NCBI RefSeq assembly: GCF_000429945.1
Contig: NZ_AUCV01000002.1
Span: 1 to 64,000 of the forward strand
Reading direction: 5' to 3'
Source of the DNA: Desulfogranum japonicum DSM 18378
Lineage (GTDB): Bacteria > Desulfobacterota > Desulfobulbia > Desulfobulbales > Desulfobulbaceae
DNA length: 64,000 bases
A model generated the notes under the pieces. The model was not told the DNA's origin. It saw only the letters and a list, made by a program, of their open reading frames with translations, and did no database searches. The translations under genes and the position numbers were made by a program. The stretch's first letter is position 1. Every line of letters begins with the position of its first letter. Shown piece by piece: positions 43,575 to 52,792 of the stretch.

Positions 43575-45008
43575 TTATATACTTTCAGGTTGCGGATCAT
43601 CTGCTAGAGTTTCTTCAGGACGAGCATAGATCAAAAATATAACGAATACTGCAAAGGCGATTACTACGCTGGCAATATTGGAAGGCATGGCAGGCAGACC
43701 AAATCCGATTTTTGCCTGGAGGATAAACGCAGCATCAACCGCGGTCATAAAGGTGGCAGGAATGGAGCATATCCAGTGCAGTTTGTTCTTCTTGGCCAGG
43801 TAGATAGCTGCACTCCACAGAACCAGCATGGAAAGCATCTGGTTGGACCAGCCAAAATAGCGCCAGATGATTTTGAAATCAACCTGGGTGATGAGAAAGG
43901 CAATGATAAAAAGGGGAATGGCAATCAGCAGACGTTTTGCAATTTTAGACTGATCCATTTTAAAAGTTTCAGCAATAATGAGACGAGTGGAACGGAAGGC
44001 TGTATCACCGCTGGAGATAGGCAGGATAACCACGCCCATTATTGCAAGGAATCCGCCAAGTGGGCCAAGTAATGTGTTACATGCTTCATTAACAACTGCA
44101 GACGGTGTTCCTGATGCAATAACAGCATTCATGGCTTCAGGGCCACTGTAAAAGCTCATACCTACGGTGGCCCAGATAAGAGCAATGATGCCTTCAATGA
44201 TCATTGAACCATAAAAGACCTGACGCCCATGGTTCTCGTTACGAATGCATCGTGCCATAAGTGGGGATTGGGTTGAATGAAATCCACTGATAGCACCGCA
44301 GGACAGGGTGATAAAAAGAAGTGGCCAGATAGCTTTATTACCAGGATGAGTATTGGTGGCGAAATCCAGATTTGGAAGAATATCATAGCCGTGATAAATC
44401 AGCCCTCCCATGATACCGATGGTCATAAAGAGTAGCAATGCGCCAAAAACAGGATATAACCGACCTATAATCTTATCGATGGGAAGCACAGTTGCAATGA
44501 AGTAATAGAAAAAAATACAACCTATCAACAACTGTACATTGAATCCGGTCAGATTACTCAGCAGTTTTGCTGGGCCAAGAATAAAGACAACGCCTACAAG
44601 CATGAGGAGAATAATAGAAAATATACGTAGCACCTGCCGAGCTGTCATACCCATGTTATCTCCAACAACTTCTGGTATGGATTTCCCCCCGCTGCGAATG
44701 GAAAGCATGCCACTGAAATAATCGTGCACACCTCCGGCAAAGATACTGCCCACCACAATCCAGATCAGAGCCGAAGGACCATACAATGCTCCGAGAATTG
44801 GACCAAATATCGGTCCCAGACCAGCAATATCAAGAAGCTGGATAAAAAATACCTTCCACGTCGGCATGGATATATAATCCACACCATCTTCCTGCACCAT
44901 ACATGGTGTTTTTCTATTGGCATCAATTCCAAAAATTTTTTCGACAAAAACGCCGTAGGTAAAATAGCCGAGTATAAGTAACCCGACACAGGTAAAAAAA
45001 AACGCCAT
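43575..45008 (-). CDS. cstA: Carbon starvation protein CstA-family transporter (pyruvate/peptide)
   Basis: 477 residues from the ATG at 45008, which has AAGGAGG eight bases upstream; the longer frame upstream is not coding. About twelve or more hydrophobic segments. CstA-family features are AGLGPIFGPILGALYGPSALIWIVVG, GGVHDYFSGMLSIRSGGKSIPEVVG and ISGFHSTQSPLMARCI. It is shorter than E. coli CstA (about 700), as are many anaerobe versions. Family members import pyruvate or peptides during starvation. A LytS/LytTR pair 2.6 kb away resembles BtsS/BtsR, which controls the CstA-like BtsT in E. coli. Confidence 0.93.
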   Translation of the reverse strand: MAFFFTCVGLLILGYFTYGVFVEKIFGIDANRKTPCMVQEDGVDYISMPTWKVFFIQLLDIAGLGPIFGPILGALYGPSALIWIVVGSIFAGGVHDYFSGMLSIRSGGKSIPEVVGDNMGMTARQVLRIFSIILLMLVGVVFILGPAKLLSNLTGFNVQLLIGCIFFYYFIATVLPIDKIIGRLYPVFGALLLFMTIGIMGGLIYHGYDILPNLDFATNTHPGNKAIWPLLFITLSCGAISGFHSTQSPLMARCIRNENHGRQVFYGSMIIEGIIALIWATVGMSFYSGPEAMNAVIASGTPSAVVNEACNTLLGPLGGFLAIMGVVILPISSGDTAFRSTRLIIAETFKMDQSKIAKRLLIAIPLFIIAFLITQVDFKIIWRYFGWSNQMLSMLVLWSAAIYLAKKNKLHWICSIPATFMTAVDAAFILQAKIGFGLPAMPSNIASVVIAFAVFVIFLIYARPEETLADDPQPESI

Positions 45009-45409
45009 GGGACAACCTCCTTTTGTGTAATGGCTTAACCTGCGGTAACTCGATTTGCTGTGTCCTTCATGTAGGAGAATGGTGTACATATCAGAGATAT
45101 AGTGTCTGTTATCTGCCAGAATACACCTTCGAGTTGCCTGCAGAGAAACGTGGCATTGCTTATCAATATGACCACTGAAAATAAAGCAAGCAGGTTGAGA
45201 CAACCATTATTTGTAGCTGAGAGGTATAAACGCAGGGTTAAAATGCGCACAGATAGCGTTGAAATGCATCAGGCGGAGATGTTCTTTGTTGAAAAGATGG
45301 TGTCTGTCATTGCCAATTTCTCCTGATCTCTTACAATATACGTAACTGGTTATAAAAACAAGTTTACGGGTTGCTGATACAGGTGAAATATATACAGGAG
45401 GGTAGGCGT
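45009..45409. other. Divergent intergenic region (cstA / hypothetical)
   Basis: About 400 bases between divergent genes, expected to contain both promoters and any LytTR operator for cstA. I could not single out a convincing direct-repeat operator or -10/-35 pair by eye. Confidence 0.4.
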
Positions 45410-45772
45410 ATGACGAAGCAAATGTCGTATACAAAAATTGAGAATGACATCCTTCCAAAATTCAGAAAAAACATGAACCTTGCTGAATCCACTGAAGATG
45501 TAAAAAAATTTTTCAGCTATGCTATGCAGGAGTTGCTTGGTAGAGTGTTTTCTGATGATTTTATGCCAACCTATGATGATATTCAATTGCAGCCAGGTCA
45601 CAGTCCCCCGTATCTTTTAAGTGATGCGATATGTCAGCTTGAGAAATATACTGCCATTTGGGACCATTCAGATCTGGCAGAAATTTTACTGCGTTTTGCA
45701 AAGATGGCGAACCATCGCTATGATCATCTCGAGAAAAAGCCTGAAAAAACCGAAGCGAAGATAAGAATGTGA
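45410..45772 (+). CDS. Hypothetical protein, 120 residues
   Basis: Soluble, mainly helical, starting at the ATG at 45410 with GGAGGG upstream. Segments such as NMNLAESTEDVKKFFSYAMQELLGRVF and LLSDAICQLEKYTAIWDHSDLAEILLRFAKMANHRYDHL suggest an all-alpha fold. I do not recognise a family. A strong hairpin downstream (45872-45890) supports it being a real transcription unit. Confidence 0.6.
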   Translation: MTKQMSYTKIENDILPKFRKNMNLAESTEDVKKFFSYAMQELLGRVFSDDFMPTYDDIQLQPGHSPPYLLSDAICQLEKYTAIWDHSDLAEILLRFAKMANHRYDHLEKKPEKTEAKIRM

Positions 45773-45871
45773 ATAACGTTCAATGGCAACATACAGGCTG
45801 TTGACGCAACAATTTGGCTGCCCGAAGAACAGGCAAAATTGGATGTTATATTTTACAATTGGACCTTTAAA

Positions 45872-45898
45872 AGAGCAGCAACGCTGCTCTATATAAAT
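45872..45898 (+). terminator. Hairpin after the 120-residue hypothetical gene
   Basis: AGAGCAGC-AAC-GCTGCTCT (45872-45890) is a perfect 8-bp stem with a 3-base loop, followed by an AT-rich run including TTTT. It lies between convergent genes, 100 bases after the hypothetical gene. Confidence 0.6.
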
Positions 45899-45979
45899 TT
45901 TCAATGCTACCCGTGCTCAAAAAACATACAGGGTAACTTGTTTTTCTTTGCGTATAATCAATAATATGAACCAGTGTGA

Positions 45980-46393
45980 TTACACTCCTAGGGCTTCAGC
46001 AGCTCTATCGTAATCATCTGCTTTAACATAAATAAGGTAACCATAACTTCCTCTTCCATCGGTTACCCCACTGGTAGCATAAACATTAATATTTGCTTCA
46101 TACAATTGCTGATGCAACTTTGCCAGAGCCCCTAACTCATCGTCCCCCTGAATAAGTAAAGCATGATGTGGACCGTCCATATTCATTCCTGACAGTTCTG
46201 CCTCACGGATCAATTTCGCTGGTTCCTCTGGGAAAAGGGCCAACTGTGTAGAATTGGGACCAATAGGGACTGCGGAAAACGCCAGTTGATTTATTCCCCT
46301 GTCAGCGAGCATATTCAGCAACGTATAGGCCTCTCCGGGTTGATCTGGCAGTGTTACATAAAAATATTGAACCCTCTTAATAGTTAGCGACAT
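45980..46393 (-). CDS. ACT-domain protein
   Basis: 137 residues, apparently two ACT-like halves. The first is VQYFYVTLPDQPGEAYTLLNMLADRGINQLAFSAVPIG, with the D-x-P-G loop typical of ACT domains. The second is GPHHALLIQGDDELGALAKLHQQLYEANINVYATSGVTDG. No catalytic domain is attached. Such stand-alone ACT proteins bind amino acids or small ligands and regulate partners. It has a good SD (AAGGAGGAAG). Partner unknown. Confidence 0.8.
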   Translation of the reverse strand: MSLTIKRVQYFYVTLPDQPGEAYTLLNMLADRGINQLAFSAVPIGPNSTQLALFPEEPAKLIREAELSGMNMDGPHHALLIQGDDELGALAKLHQQLYEANINVYATSGVTDGRGSYGYLIYVKADDYDRAAEALGV

Positions 46394-46705
46394 ATTTCTT
46401 CCTCCTTTATTTCAGGATAAGAATTTTGTTTCTCTCCTAATAATAGGCCGTTATCCCAGACACTGTCAATGTTAGTTGCCTGTCCCTGCTTGGGTAAGGG
46501 TCACTGAAAAAATAAATTATCCAATCTTGGTGGATCTATGATTACTTGCTGTTGACTGTGTAGCATAGGTGATTAACCCTATTGATATGTTTGTCTTTTA
46601 TCTCTTGGATATTAACATGGGGGTATTCAATCATGTCAATGCAGAGGAGTGTATTTCTTTTTAAAAGCGGGCGGCTTCTTAACCATAATTGTAGAGGATA
46701 AACCT
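46394..46705. other. Divergent intergenic region
   Basis: 312 bases between the ACT-domain gene and the dehydrogenase gene. Nothing beyond expected promoters could be supported. Confidence 0.35.
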
Positions 46706-47569
46706 ATGAGTACATATGGATTTCTTGGCCTTGGTATTATGGGTACAGCTATGGCCACCAACCTGATTCAAGCTGGTTTTGATGTGACAGTATGGAACAG
46801 AACAAACACAAAATGTGCCCCTTTGGTTGAACTGGGGGCCAAACAGGGAGAATCTGCTGCAGCTGTTGTTGCAGGATGCGACATAACTTTTGGGATGGTC
46901 TCAGATCCTGAGGCTGCCCTTTCTCTATGTTTTGAGAAGGGTGGGGTTCTTGAAGGAATTACTGAAGGAAAATCGTATATTGATGTTTCAACTGTCGACC
47001 CTGACACTGCTTCCACAGTTTACAAAGCAATACAGAATAAAGGTGGCAGATACCTTGAAGCTCCGGTTTCGGGTAGCAAGCAACCGGCAGAAGATGGAAC
47101 ATTGGTTTTTCTCTGCTCAGGTGATGAATCCCTGTATAGCGATGCTCAGGAAGCCTTGGATGTAATGGGAAAAAAATCCTTTTATTTTCCCTTAATCGGG
47201 CAGGGTGCCCAGATGAAATTAATCATTAATATGGTCATGGGGACTATGATGACCGCATTTGCCGAGGGGCTTTCGCTTGGGCAAAAAGTTGGACTTCAGC
47301 CAAACGATATTATTGATGTTATTGCACAGGGGGCGATCAATAATCCGATGTTCCAGCTTAAAGGCCCTCGTATGACCGAGGGGATGTTTGCCACCGCATT
47401 TCCTTTGAAGCATATGCAGAAAGATATGCGCCTGGCCTTGTTATTAGGAGATGCACACAATCAGCCTCTCCACACAAGTAGTGCGGCAAACAACGCTTAC
47501 ATCAGGGCTAAGCAAAACGGGTATGGTGAGGAAGATTTCTCTGCAGTAATAAAAAATATTGAAAAATAG
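46706..47569 (+). CDS. Beta-hydroxyacid dehydrogenase (3-hydroxyisobutyrate / succinic semialdehyde / glyoxylate reductase family)
   Basis: 287 residues from the ATG at 46706, with GAGG eight bases upstream. NAD(P)-binding GFLGLGIMGTAMATNLIQAG is followed by VWNRT, where the Arg suggests NADPH preference. The substrate-binding block is PVSGSKQPAEDGTLVFLCSG, and the catalytic Lys lies in GQGAQMKLIINMVMGTMM. The features fit the GLYR/GHBDH branch that reduces glyoxylate or succinic semialdehyde better than true 3-hydroxyisobutyrate dehydrogenase, though motif reading alone cannot settle this. It is transcribed toward the LytS gene, which is convergent. Confidence 0.9.
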   Translation: MSTYGFLGLGIMGTAMATNLIQAGFDVTVWNRTNTKCAPLVELGAKQGESAAAVVAGCDITFGMVSDPEAALSLCFEKGGVLEGITEGKSYIDVSTVDPDTASTVYKAIQNKGGRYLEAPVSGSKQPAEDGTLVFLCSGDESLYSDAQEALDVMGKKSFYFPLIGQGAQMKLIINMVMGTMMTAFAEGLSLGQKVGLQPNDIIDVIAQGAINNPMFQLKGPRMTEGMFATAFPLKHMQKDMRLALLLGDAHNQPLHTSSAANNAYIRAKQNGYGEEDFSAVIKNIEK

Positions 47570-47621
47570 TAAAGAGTTACAGGCTAACACTCTTTATCGC
47601 TAAGGATTTCTCTCTAACGTT

Positions 47622-49394
47622 TCAGGTGGCGGTAAGCAAATCTTGTCTATGAGGAATACAAAAAGAAATGGTTGTTCCCTTGTTCGGGAAACTTTCTATA
47701 TGTATACCGTATTGTGGTCCATAGATGTGTTCGAGTCTGAAATGGGAGTTGCGTAAACCAATACCACATGTGCTGGAATCCATTTCCCGGCGATCGAGCA
47801 GTGTTTCCAGGACTTTTTCTGATATTCCTGCTCCATTATCCTGGACAGTGACGTGTAATTCATTGTGAAGATTTTGAATATTCATGCCTACGGTCCCTCC
47901 ACTTTCACGGACTTTCAAGCCATGTTTGATGGCATTTTCAATCAATGGCTGAATGATAAGTGAAGGGATCGGCCACTGTTCACAACCTGGTTCAACCTGT
48001 ATATCGACCTTTATGAGTTCACCAAAACGCGCCTTCTCTATGGCGAGGTAGGCGTGTATCTGCTCCAGTTCATCGGCAAGGGAAATAAAACCACGACTGG
48101 AATCAAGGTTCTGGCGCATGTAAAAAGACAAGTCGAGGATAAGTTCTCTGGCTTTGTCTGGGGCTGTGCGACAGAATGAAGCGATGGTATTCAGTGAATT
48201 AAAAAGAAAATGTGGATTGATCTGTGCCTGGAGATGTCGTATTTCGGCATGGGCAAGTAACTTATCTTTAATCTGAATGTCTTCAAGTTCAAGTTGAATG
48301 GAAAACAGATCTGCCAGGCCTCGGGCAACCTCAAAAAGAATGGTATTCAACGCAACTGTTGCTGAACCGTAAAATTTTACTGTCCCTACAATTTTCCCAC
48401 TTTTTTTAAGGGGAACAATAATCGCAGAATGGAAAGGGCAGTCTTCATGCTGACATCCAATGAGTTCTTTCTGTTTAAGGAATATAGCTGAACCTGAGTC
48501 AATCACCCGCCCTGTAGCCCGCGTGGAAATGGGATTTTCCGGCAGGTGATGGTCGTTTCCCTCTCCTACATGGGCAAGAACATGGGTTGCGTCGGTTACA
48601 GAGACCGCGACCACCGGCAGTTTATCATAAATGACCTGTGCCATGGCCTTGGCACTTTCAACATTTAATCCTGCACGCAGGTAACCCACAGTAGTATTTG
48701 CAATGTCAAAAATTTTCTGGGTCTGGTCTGAGTCTCGACGTTCCCGATATCCTTTAAGGGTGTTCAGGACATGTACAAATAAAGTCGCCCCCAGACTGTT
48801 GCCAATAATCATGGGCCAGGCAATGACATGAACCAGTTCTCTGGCATCATCTATGGGCCGGGAGAACAACAGCACTAACCCCATGTGCATTATTTCCGCA
48901 GCAAAAGTCAGAATAAAGGCAATTCTCCAATCCATGGACCTGTCTTTAAGATAAGCATGGACGAGCCCTGCGAGAATCCCTTCGAGAACAGTGGCCAGGG
49001 AACAGGCGAGGGTGCTGAATCCCCATGGGTCAATGAGAAATCGATGGGCACCTGCTATGAAGCCCGCGCCAAAACCAACAACCGGGCCGCCAAAAAGACC
49101 GGCTGTTATAACGGCCATGGCCCGTAGGTTGGCAATGGAATTAAATATGGCATTCCCACTATATGTGCCGAGTATTCCGATAAAACCGAAAAAAATAATC
49201 AGAAAAACTCGGTTATATGCGGAGTCACGACGAAAATTCAGCTCCTGGACAGGGGAGAGTGTCAGTACGACAAAGGCACCGGCAATCAGCAGACCAACGT
49301 GTTTGAGCAACAGGGTGATGAGGGCTGTAATAGTCATTGAATCAAACTTGCGTGAAATACATGCATGAAAAAACTGAAAAATCAGGATGAACAT
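47622..49394 (-). CDS. LytS/BtsS-type sensor histidine kinase
   Basis: 590 residues. The start at 49394 shares a base with the regulator stop (TGATG), supporting it. The N-terminal 5TMR-LYT membrane sensor spans ~20-210 (GILGTYSGNAIFNSIANLRAM, GGPVVGFGAGFIAG, DPWGFSTLACSLATVLEGILAGLV). A GAF-like domain follows (~225-360), then a His_kinase domain with the phospho-His in QAQINPHFLFNSLNTIASF, and an HATPase domain (ENAIKHGL, DNGAGI, GIGLRNSHFRLEHIYG). It phosphorylates the LytTR regulator encoded just upstream. BtsS, the closest known type, senses pyruvate. Confidence 0.93.
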   Translation of the reverse strand: MFILIFQFFHACISRKFDSMTITALITLLLKHVGLLIAGAFVVLTLSPVQELNFRRDSAYNRVFLIIFFGFIGILGTYSGNAIFNSIANLRAMAVITAGLFGGPVVGFGAGFIAGAHRFLIDPWGFSTLACSLATVLEGILAGLVHAYLKDRSMDWRIAFILTFAAEIMHMGLVLLFSRPIDDARELVHVIAWPMIIGNSLGATLFVHVLNTLKGYRERRDSDQTQKIFDIANTTVGYLRAGLNVESAKAMAQVIYDKLPVVAVSVTDATHVLAHVGEGNDHHLPENPISTRATGRVIDSGSAIFLKQKELIGCQHEDCPFHSAIIVPLKKSGKIVGTVKFYGSATVALNTILFEVARGLADLFSIQLELEDIQIKDKLLAHAEIRHLQAQINPHFLFNSLNTIASFCRTAPDKARELILDLSFYMRQNLDSSRGFISLADELEQIHAYLAIEKARFGELIKVDIQVEPGCEQWPIPSLIIQPLIENAIKHGLKVRESGGTVGMNIQNLHNELHVTVQDNGAGISEKVLETLLDRREMDSSTCGIGLRNSHFRLEHIYGPQYGIHIESFPNKGTTISFCIPHRQDLLTAT

Positions 49395-50173
49395 CAGAGC
49401 CCAAGTTTCATTTTGAACTCTCTGACCCGGGAACGGCTGACTGCCAGTTCTGTCGCAAAACGATCATCCATGATGAGATTATATTTACCATGAAACCAGG
49501 GGCTGAATTCTTTGATAGCGTTGAGATTCACGAGAATTGCACGGTGGACGCGGAAAAAAGACGAGCCGGCAAGATGCTCTTCCAGCTTATCCATGGTAGT
49601 GATGCCATGAATTGGCAGTGCTTCGTTGGAGGTGTGGACAAGGATATGATTGTCCGCATAGCTGCAGAAGACTATCTCTTCGGGCGAAAGCAGTCGCATT
49701 TTGCCTTTCTTTTCAACGGAAATTTTAATCAGTTCTCTGACCGGTGGAGATACTTTGTCCAGCAGAACTTGCAACTGTTGTTCAATAAAGCTGTTATTTT
49801 TCTGGGCAATAAGAGTTCTGACTTTTTCCAGGGTTTGCGCAAGGCGGCGGGAAGACAACGGTTTCAGAATATAATCTACCGCACTGGCTTCAAATGCCTG
49901 TATGGCGTAATTATCAAAGGCTGTAGCAAATACATAATGTGGCTTTGGGGCTGTCTCAGATGCGAGTGCTTTGATGACCTCGAAACCATTGCGGCCCGGC
50001 ATTTGAATATCCAGAAAAACAAGATCCGGTTTCAGCTCTTCAATTTTAGCTATGGCTGCTGTAGCAGAATCAGCTTCATCAATGATGTCTATTCCCTCAT
50101 AGGCGGAAAGCAAGAAGCGTAATTCATCGCGGGCTGGGGCTTCATCATCAACAATGATACATCGGATATGCAT
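49394..50173 (-). CDS. LytTR-family response regulator
   Basis: 259 residues from the ATG at 50173; a TTG six codons earlier is possible. Receiver domain with acidic pocket IIVDDEAPARDEL, phospho-Asp in PDLVFLDIQMPGRNGFEV, Thr/Lys switch in FATAFDNYAIQAFEASAVDYILKPL. The C-terminal LytTR DNA-binding domain runs from about residue 155 to the end (VRELIKISVEKKGKMRLLSPEEIVFCSYADNH, FFRVHRAILVNLNAIKEFSPW). Members bind paired direct repeats. It is coupled to the kinase gene and probably regulates the nearby cstA. Confidence 0.94.
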   Translation of the reverse strand: MHIRCIIVDDEAPARDELRFLLSAYEGIDIIDEADSATAAIAKIEELKPDLVFLDIQMPGRNGFEVIKALASETAPKPHYVFATAFDNYAIQAFEASAVDYILKPLSSRRLAQTLEKVRTLIAQKNNSFIEQQLQVLLDKVSPPVRELIKISVEKKGKMRLLSPEEIVFCSYADNHILVHTSNEALPIHGITTMDKLEEHLAGSSFFRVHRAILVNLNAIKEFSPWFHGKYNLIMDDRFATELAVSRSRVREFKMKLGL

Positions 50174-50783
50174 AATTAATACAGTGTGCAACTTAAATGA
50201 TTGTGGAACGTGTCCTGTACCTCATCAATGTACCGATAAAATTAAGGAGAAACAAGAAGTATTACCAGCGATGCCGTGTCCCATTATGGCCCCTGCAAAG
50301 CAAAGGTGGAGCAAAAATGACACAAAACTGTTTGGGGTATAAATTGAATGCCAGAAAAAGACACTGTTGTTAAATCTTTTCCTGATTATGTTATCTCCCC
50401 TATCCCGTGTCTTTATTCAGGTAAAAAAGCATTCAGTGATGTTGCAGAACTCATATCGAGTTGAACAAAAATCGATCTTGTGTGTGTATTTTGCACTATA
50501 CAAATAGCTATTCTGTTCTATTTTTATTCTCTACATGAGTTCGTTCGGATTCAAGACTGTGCAAGGGGATTGCTCCGAGAATGATCACCTGTAATCAAAT
50601 CTCACTATGTCACAGTGCAGTCCTCTCTTTCTGGCGTATATAATGTGTCGTTGAGAAATCCGAAATCTATGTGGTTACGTTTTTGCACCACCGCAATGTT
50701 GTGTAAATCAGTTTTTCACCAAAACCCTTTGACTGGATGGATACTTACCATGAAAAGGGAATTTATTAAGGAGTGTTGGCAGA
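50174..50783. other. Divergent intergenic region (LytTR / flavodiiron)
   Basis: 610 bases without a supported gene. It should contain promoters for both sides. The flavodiiron gene has GGAGTG a few bases before its ATG. No riboswitch or repeat was recognised. Confidence 0.4.
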
Positions 50784-52010
50784 ATGAAAGTACAAAAAGT
50801 GGTTGACGATATCTATCGTCTTGCAGTCAATATTGAAGATGAGAACTACCTCTTTGAAGGAATTTGGCCTATTCCAAATGGAATCAGCATTAACAGCTAC
50901 CTGATCAAAGGGGAAAAGAATGTGCTCATCGATTTGACCCAGGATATTATGGACTTCCCTAAAGCAATTGCTGAACAGATGGAAGACGCATCCCTGACAG
51001 TCGAAGATATTGACATCATAGTCGTTAACCACATGGAGCCTGATCATTCCGGCTGGTTGCGTGAGTTTTGTAAGAAAAACAGCAAAGGTGTTATTTATTG
51101 CACCAAAAAGGCAATTCCTTTACTCCAAGCTTTTGGCGATGTTCCGCCAGAAAGGGCCATTGCCATTACAGATGGCATGACTTTGGAAATTGGTGATTAT
51201 GAACTCCAGTTTTTTGATACCCCAAATATTCACTGGCCAGAGACTATGATGACCTATGAAAAGAAACGCGGGATTCTTTTTGCCTGTGATGCGTTTGGGT
51301 CATATGGAAAGGTTGAAGATGATACCATCTTCGACGACCAGCTATCTCAGGAAAAACATCAGTTTTTTGAAAAGGAAGCGTTGCGCTATTATGCAAATAT
51401 CGTGGCGACATTTTCTCCTTTTGTCCTCAAGGGACTTACCAAACTTTCAGGGTTGGACATAAAGGTAATCTGCCCCTCCCATGGTATCATCTGGAGAGAC
51501 AATCCCGGTGTCATTATTGATCATTACAAACGCTACGCTGAGTACAGCAAAGGACCGGCAGAGAGAGAAGTCACTCTGGTCTGCTCAAGTATGTACGGTA
51601 ATACCAAGTCCATGATGAACCTGGTTGTTGAAACGCTGAAAAAACGGCAGATACCGGTACATGTCTACCAGGTACCCGGTGACGATATCGGCTATATTCT
51701 TGCAAGTGCCTGGAAGTCCGCCGGCCTGATTTTCGGAATGCCTACCTATGAGTACAAGGTCTTTCCGCCTATGTCCCACGTTATAGAAGAATTGCTGGTG
51801 AAAAAAGTCACCAATAAGAAGGTTTTTCGTTATGGCTCTTATGGCTGGGTAGGTGGAGCACAACGTGACTTTCAATCCAAAATTGAAAAATCAGGTTGGG
51901 ACCTGCTCAGTTTTTACGAATGGCAGGGAGCACCCACAGAGGAAGATAAGGAAAATATGGTCAAAGCCCTTGATTCATACTGTGATGAACTGATTAAATT
52001 TACAGAATAA
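50784..52010 (+). CDS. fprA: Flavodiiron protein (A-type flavoprotein, FprA/ROO)
   Basis: 408 residues, typical two-domain length. The metallo-beta-lactamase-like diiron domain carries the ligand motif HMEPDHSG (HxExD-H), a later Asp in FACDAFGSYG and His in CPSHGIIW. The flavodoxin domain starts near residue 258 (VTLVCSSMYGNTKSMMNLV for FMN phosphate) and ends with RYGSYGWVGGAQ. It reduces oxygen to water, and in some members nitric oxide to N2O, with electrons from rubredoxin or a similar donor. No rubredoxin gene is adjacent. It protects an anaerobe from brief oxygen exposure. Confidence 0.95.
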   Translation: MKVQKVVDDIYRLAVNIEDENYLFEGIWPIPNGISINSYLIKGEKNVLIDLTQDIMDFPKAIAEQMEDASLTVEDIDIIVVNHMEPDHSGWLREFCKKNSKGVIYCTKKAIPLLQAFGDVPPERAIAITDGMTLEIGDYELQFFDTPNIHWPETMMTYEKKRGILFACDAFGSYGKVEDDTIFDDQLSQEKHQFFEKEALRYYANIVATFSPFVLKGLTKLSGLDIKVICPSHGIIWRDNPGVIIDHYKRYAEYSKGPAEREVTLVCSSMYGNTKSMMNLVVETLKKRQIPVHVYQVPGDDIGYILASAWKSAGLIFGMPTYEYKVFPPMSHVIEELLVKKVTNKKVFRYGSYGWVGGAQRDFQSKIEKSGWDLLSFYEWQGAPTEEDKENMVKALDSYCDELIKFTE

Positions 52011-52017
52011 ATTGTAT

Positions 52018-52058
52018 ATCAAGCGGCCACGTACCCAACGTGGCCGCTTGATTTTTTA
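52018..52058 (+). terminator. Rho-independent terminator after the flavodiiron gene
   Basis: TCAAGCGGCCACGT and ACGTGGCCGCTTGA form a 14-bp GC-rich stem with a short loop, followed by TTTTTT. It begins about ten bases after the stop codon. Confidence 0.93.
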
Positions 52059-52111
52059 TGCCTCATATCAAGTTGATGAACAACAACTCGAAAAGTTTTG
52101 AGAATGACGGA

Positions 52112-52792
52112 TTAGTCCTGTTTGGTCAAGGCCACCAGAAGTGGACAATCAATACTCACAGACTCACCTTTACGATATCTGTTGAGCACTTGCTGTGATT
52201 TTTCAGCAAGTTCCCTACGAACCTCTCTTCTCTTCCCTTTGATGCGAGCTATGCGCATACTGTCATACAGGGTTGTTTGATGTCGCATCCAGGCAATAAC
52301 AGCAGCCGCAACCTTGCGCTCAATGGGTAGCCTGGAAGTCCTGGCGACTGTTCCAGATCCCACAGGCGTGGCATGTTTAGTTACGGCCAGGGCTAATTTT
52401 TCTGCGATTGGTGCATGTTGGGCAGGAAACCGAAGGTAGTCAAGGGTGGCCTGATAAAATTCTTCAACATATGCTTCATGCTTTTTCTGCCTGCGTTTTT
52501 GCTCAGCTTCTCTGCGTTTGCTGTATTCAGGAGCATTACGTTTCTCTTCAATTTCTTTCTGTCCTGCTGTAATGTGCTCTTTTTGTATCCATATTCCCAT
52601 AGAGATGTCCCTTTTTCTCTTCTTAACCTGAACCTGCCAGTGCGGACCTCTTTTTTTCACATTTCTAGTCAGCGGTCCATCGCCAGCAGGTAAAAAAGCC
52701 CAGTTATCTGGTGGGATAAGGAGCTGATTATCTTCAGTAAGTACAGTACCCTCTTTATGGCCGGGCTTTACTATTCGAGTAGTATCTGGCAT
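52112..52792 (-). CDS. DUF2293 domain-containing protein
   Basis: 226 residues. The N-terminal ~50 residues are a polar segment. Residues ~55-110 are strongly basic and helical (EEKRNAPEYSKRREAEQKRRQKKHE). From ~120 the DUF2293 core appears: PAQHAPIAEKLALAVTKHATPVGSGTVARTS, then VAAAVIAWMRHQTTLYDSM, with the usual Arg-rich end. The function of DUF2293 is not established; the charge suggests nucleic acid binding. It is convergent with the flavodiiron gene. Confidence 0.8.
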   Translation of the reverse strand: MPDTTRIVKPGHKEGTVLTEDNQLLIPPDNWAFLPAGDGPLTRNVKKRGPHWQVQVKKRKRDISMGIWIQKEHITAGQKEIEEKRNAPEYSKRREAEQKRRQKKHEAYVEEFYQATLDYLRFPAQHAPIAEKLALAVTKHATPVGSGTVARTSRLPIERKVAAAVIAWMRHQTTLYDSMRIARIKGKRREVRRELAEKSQQVLNRYRKGESVSIDCPLLVALTKQD

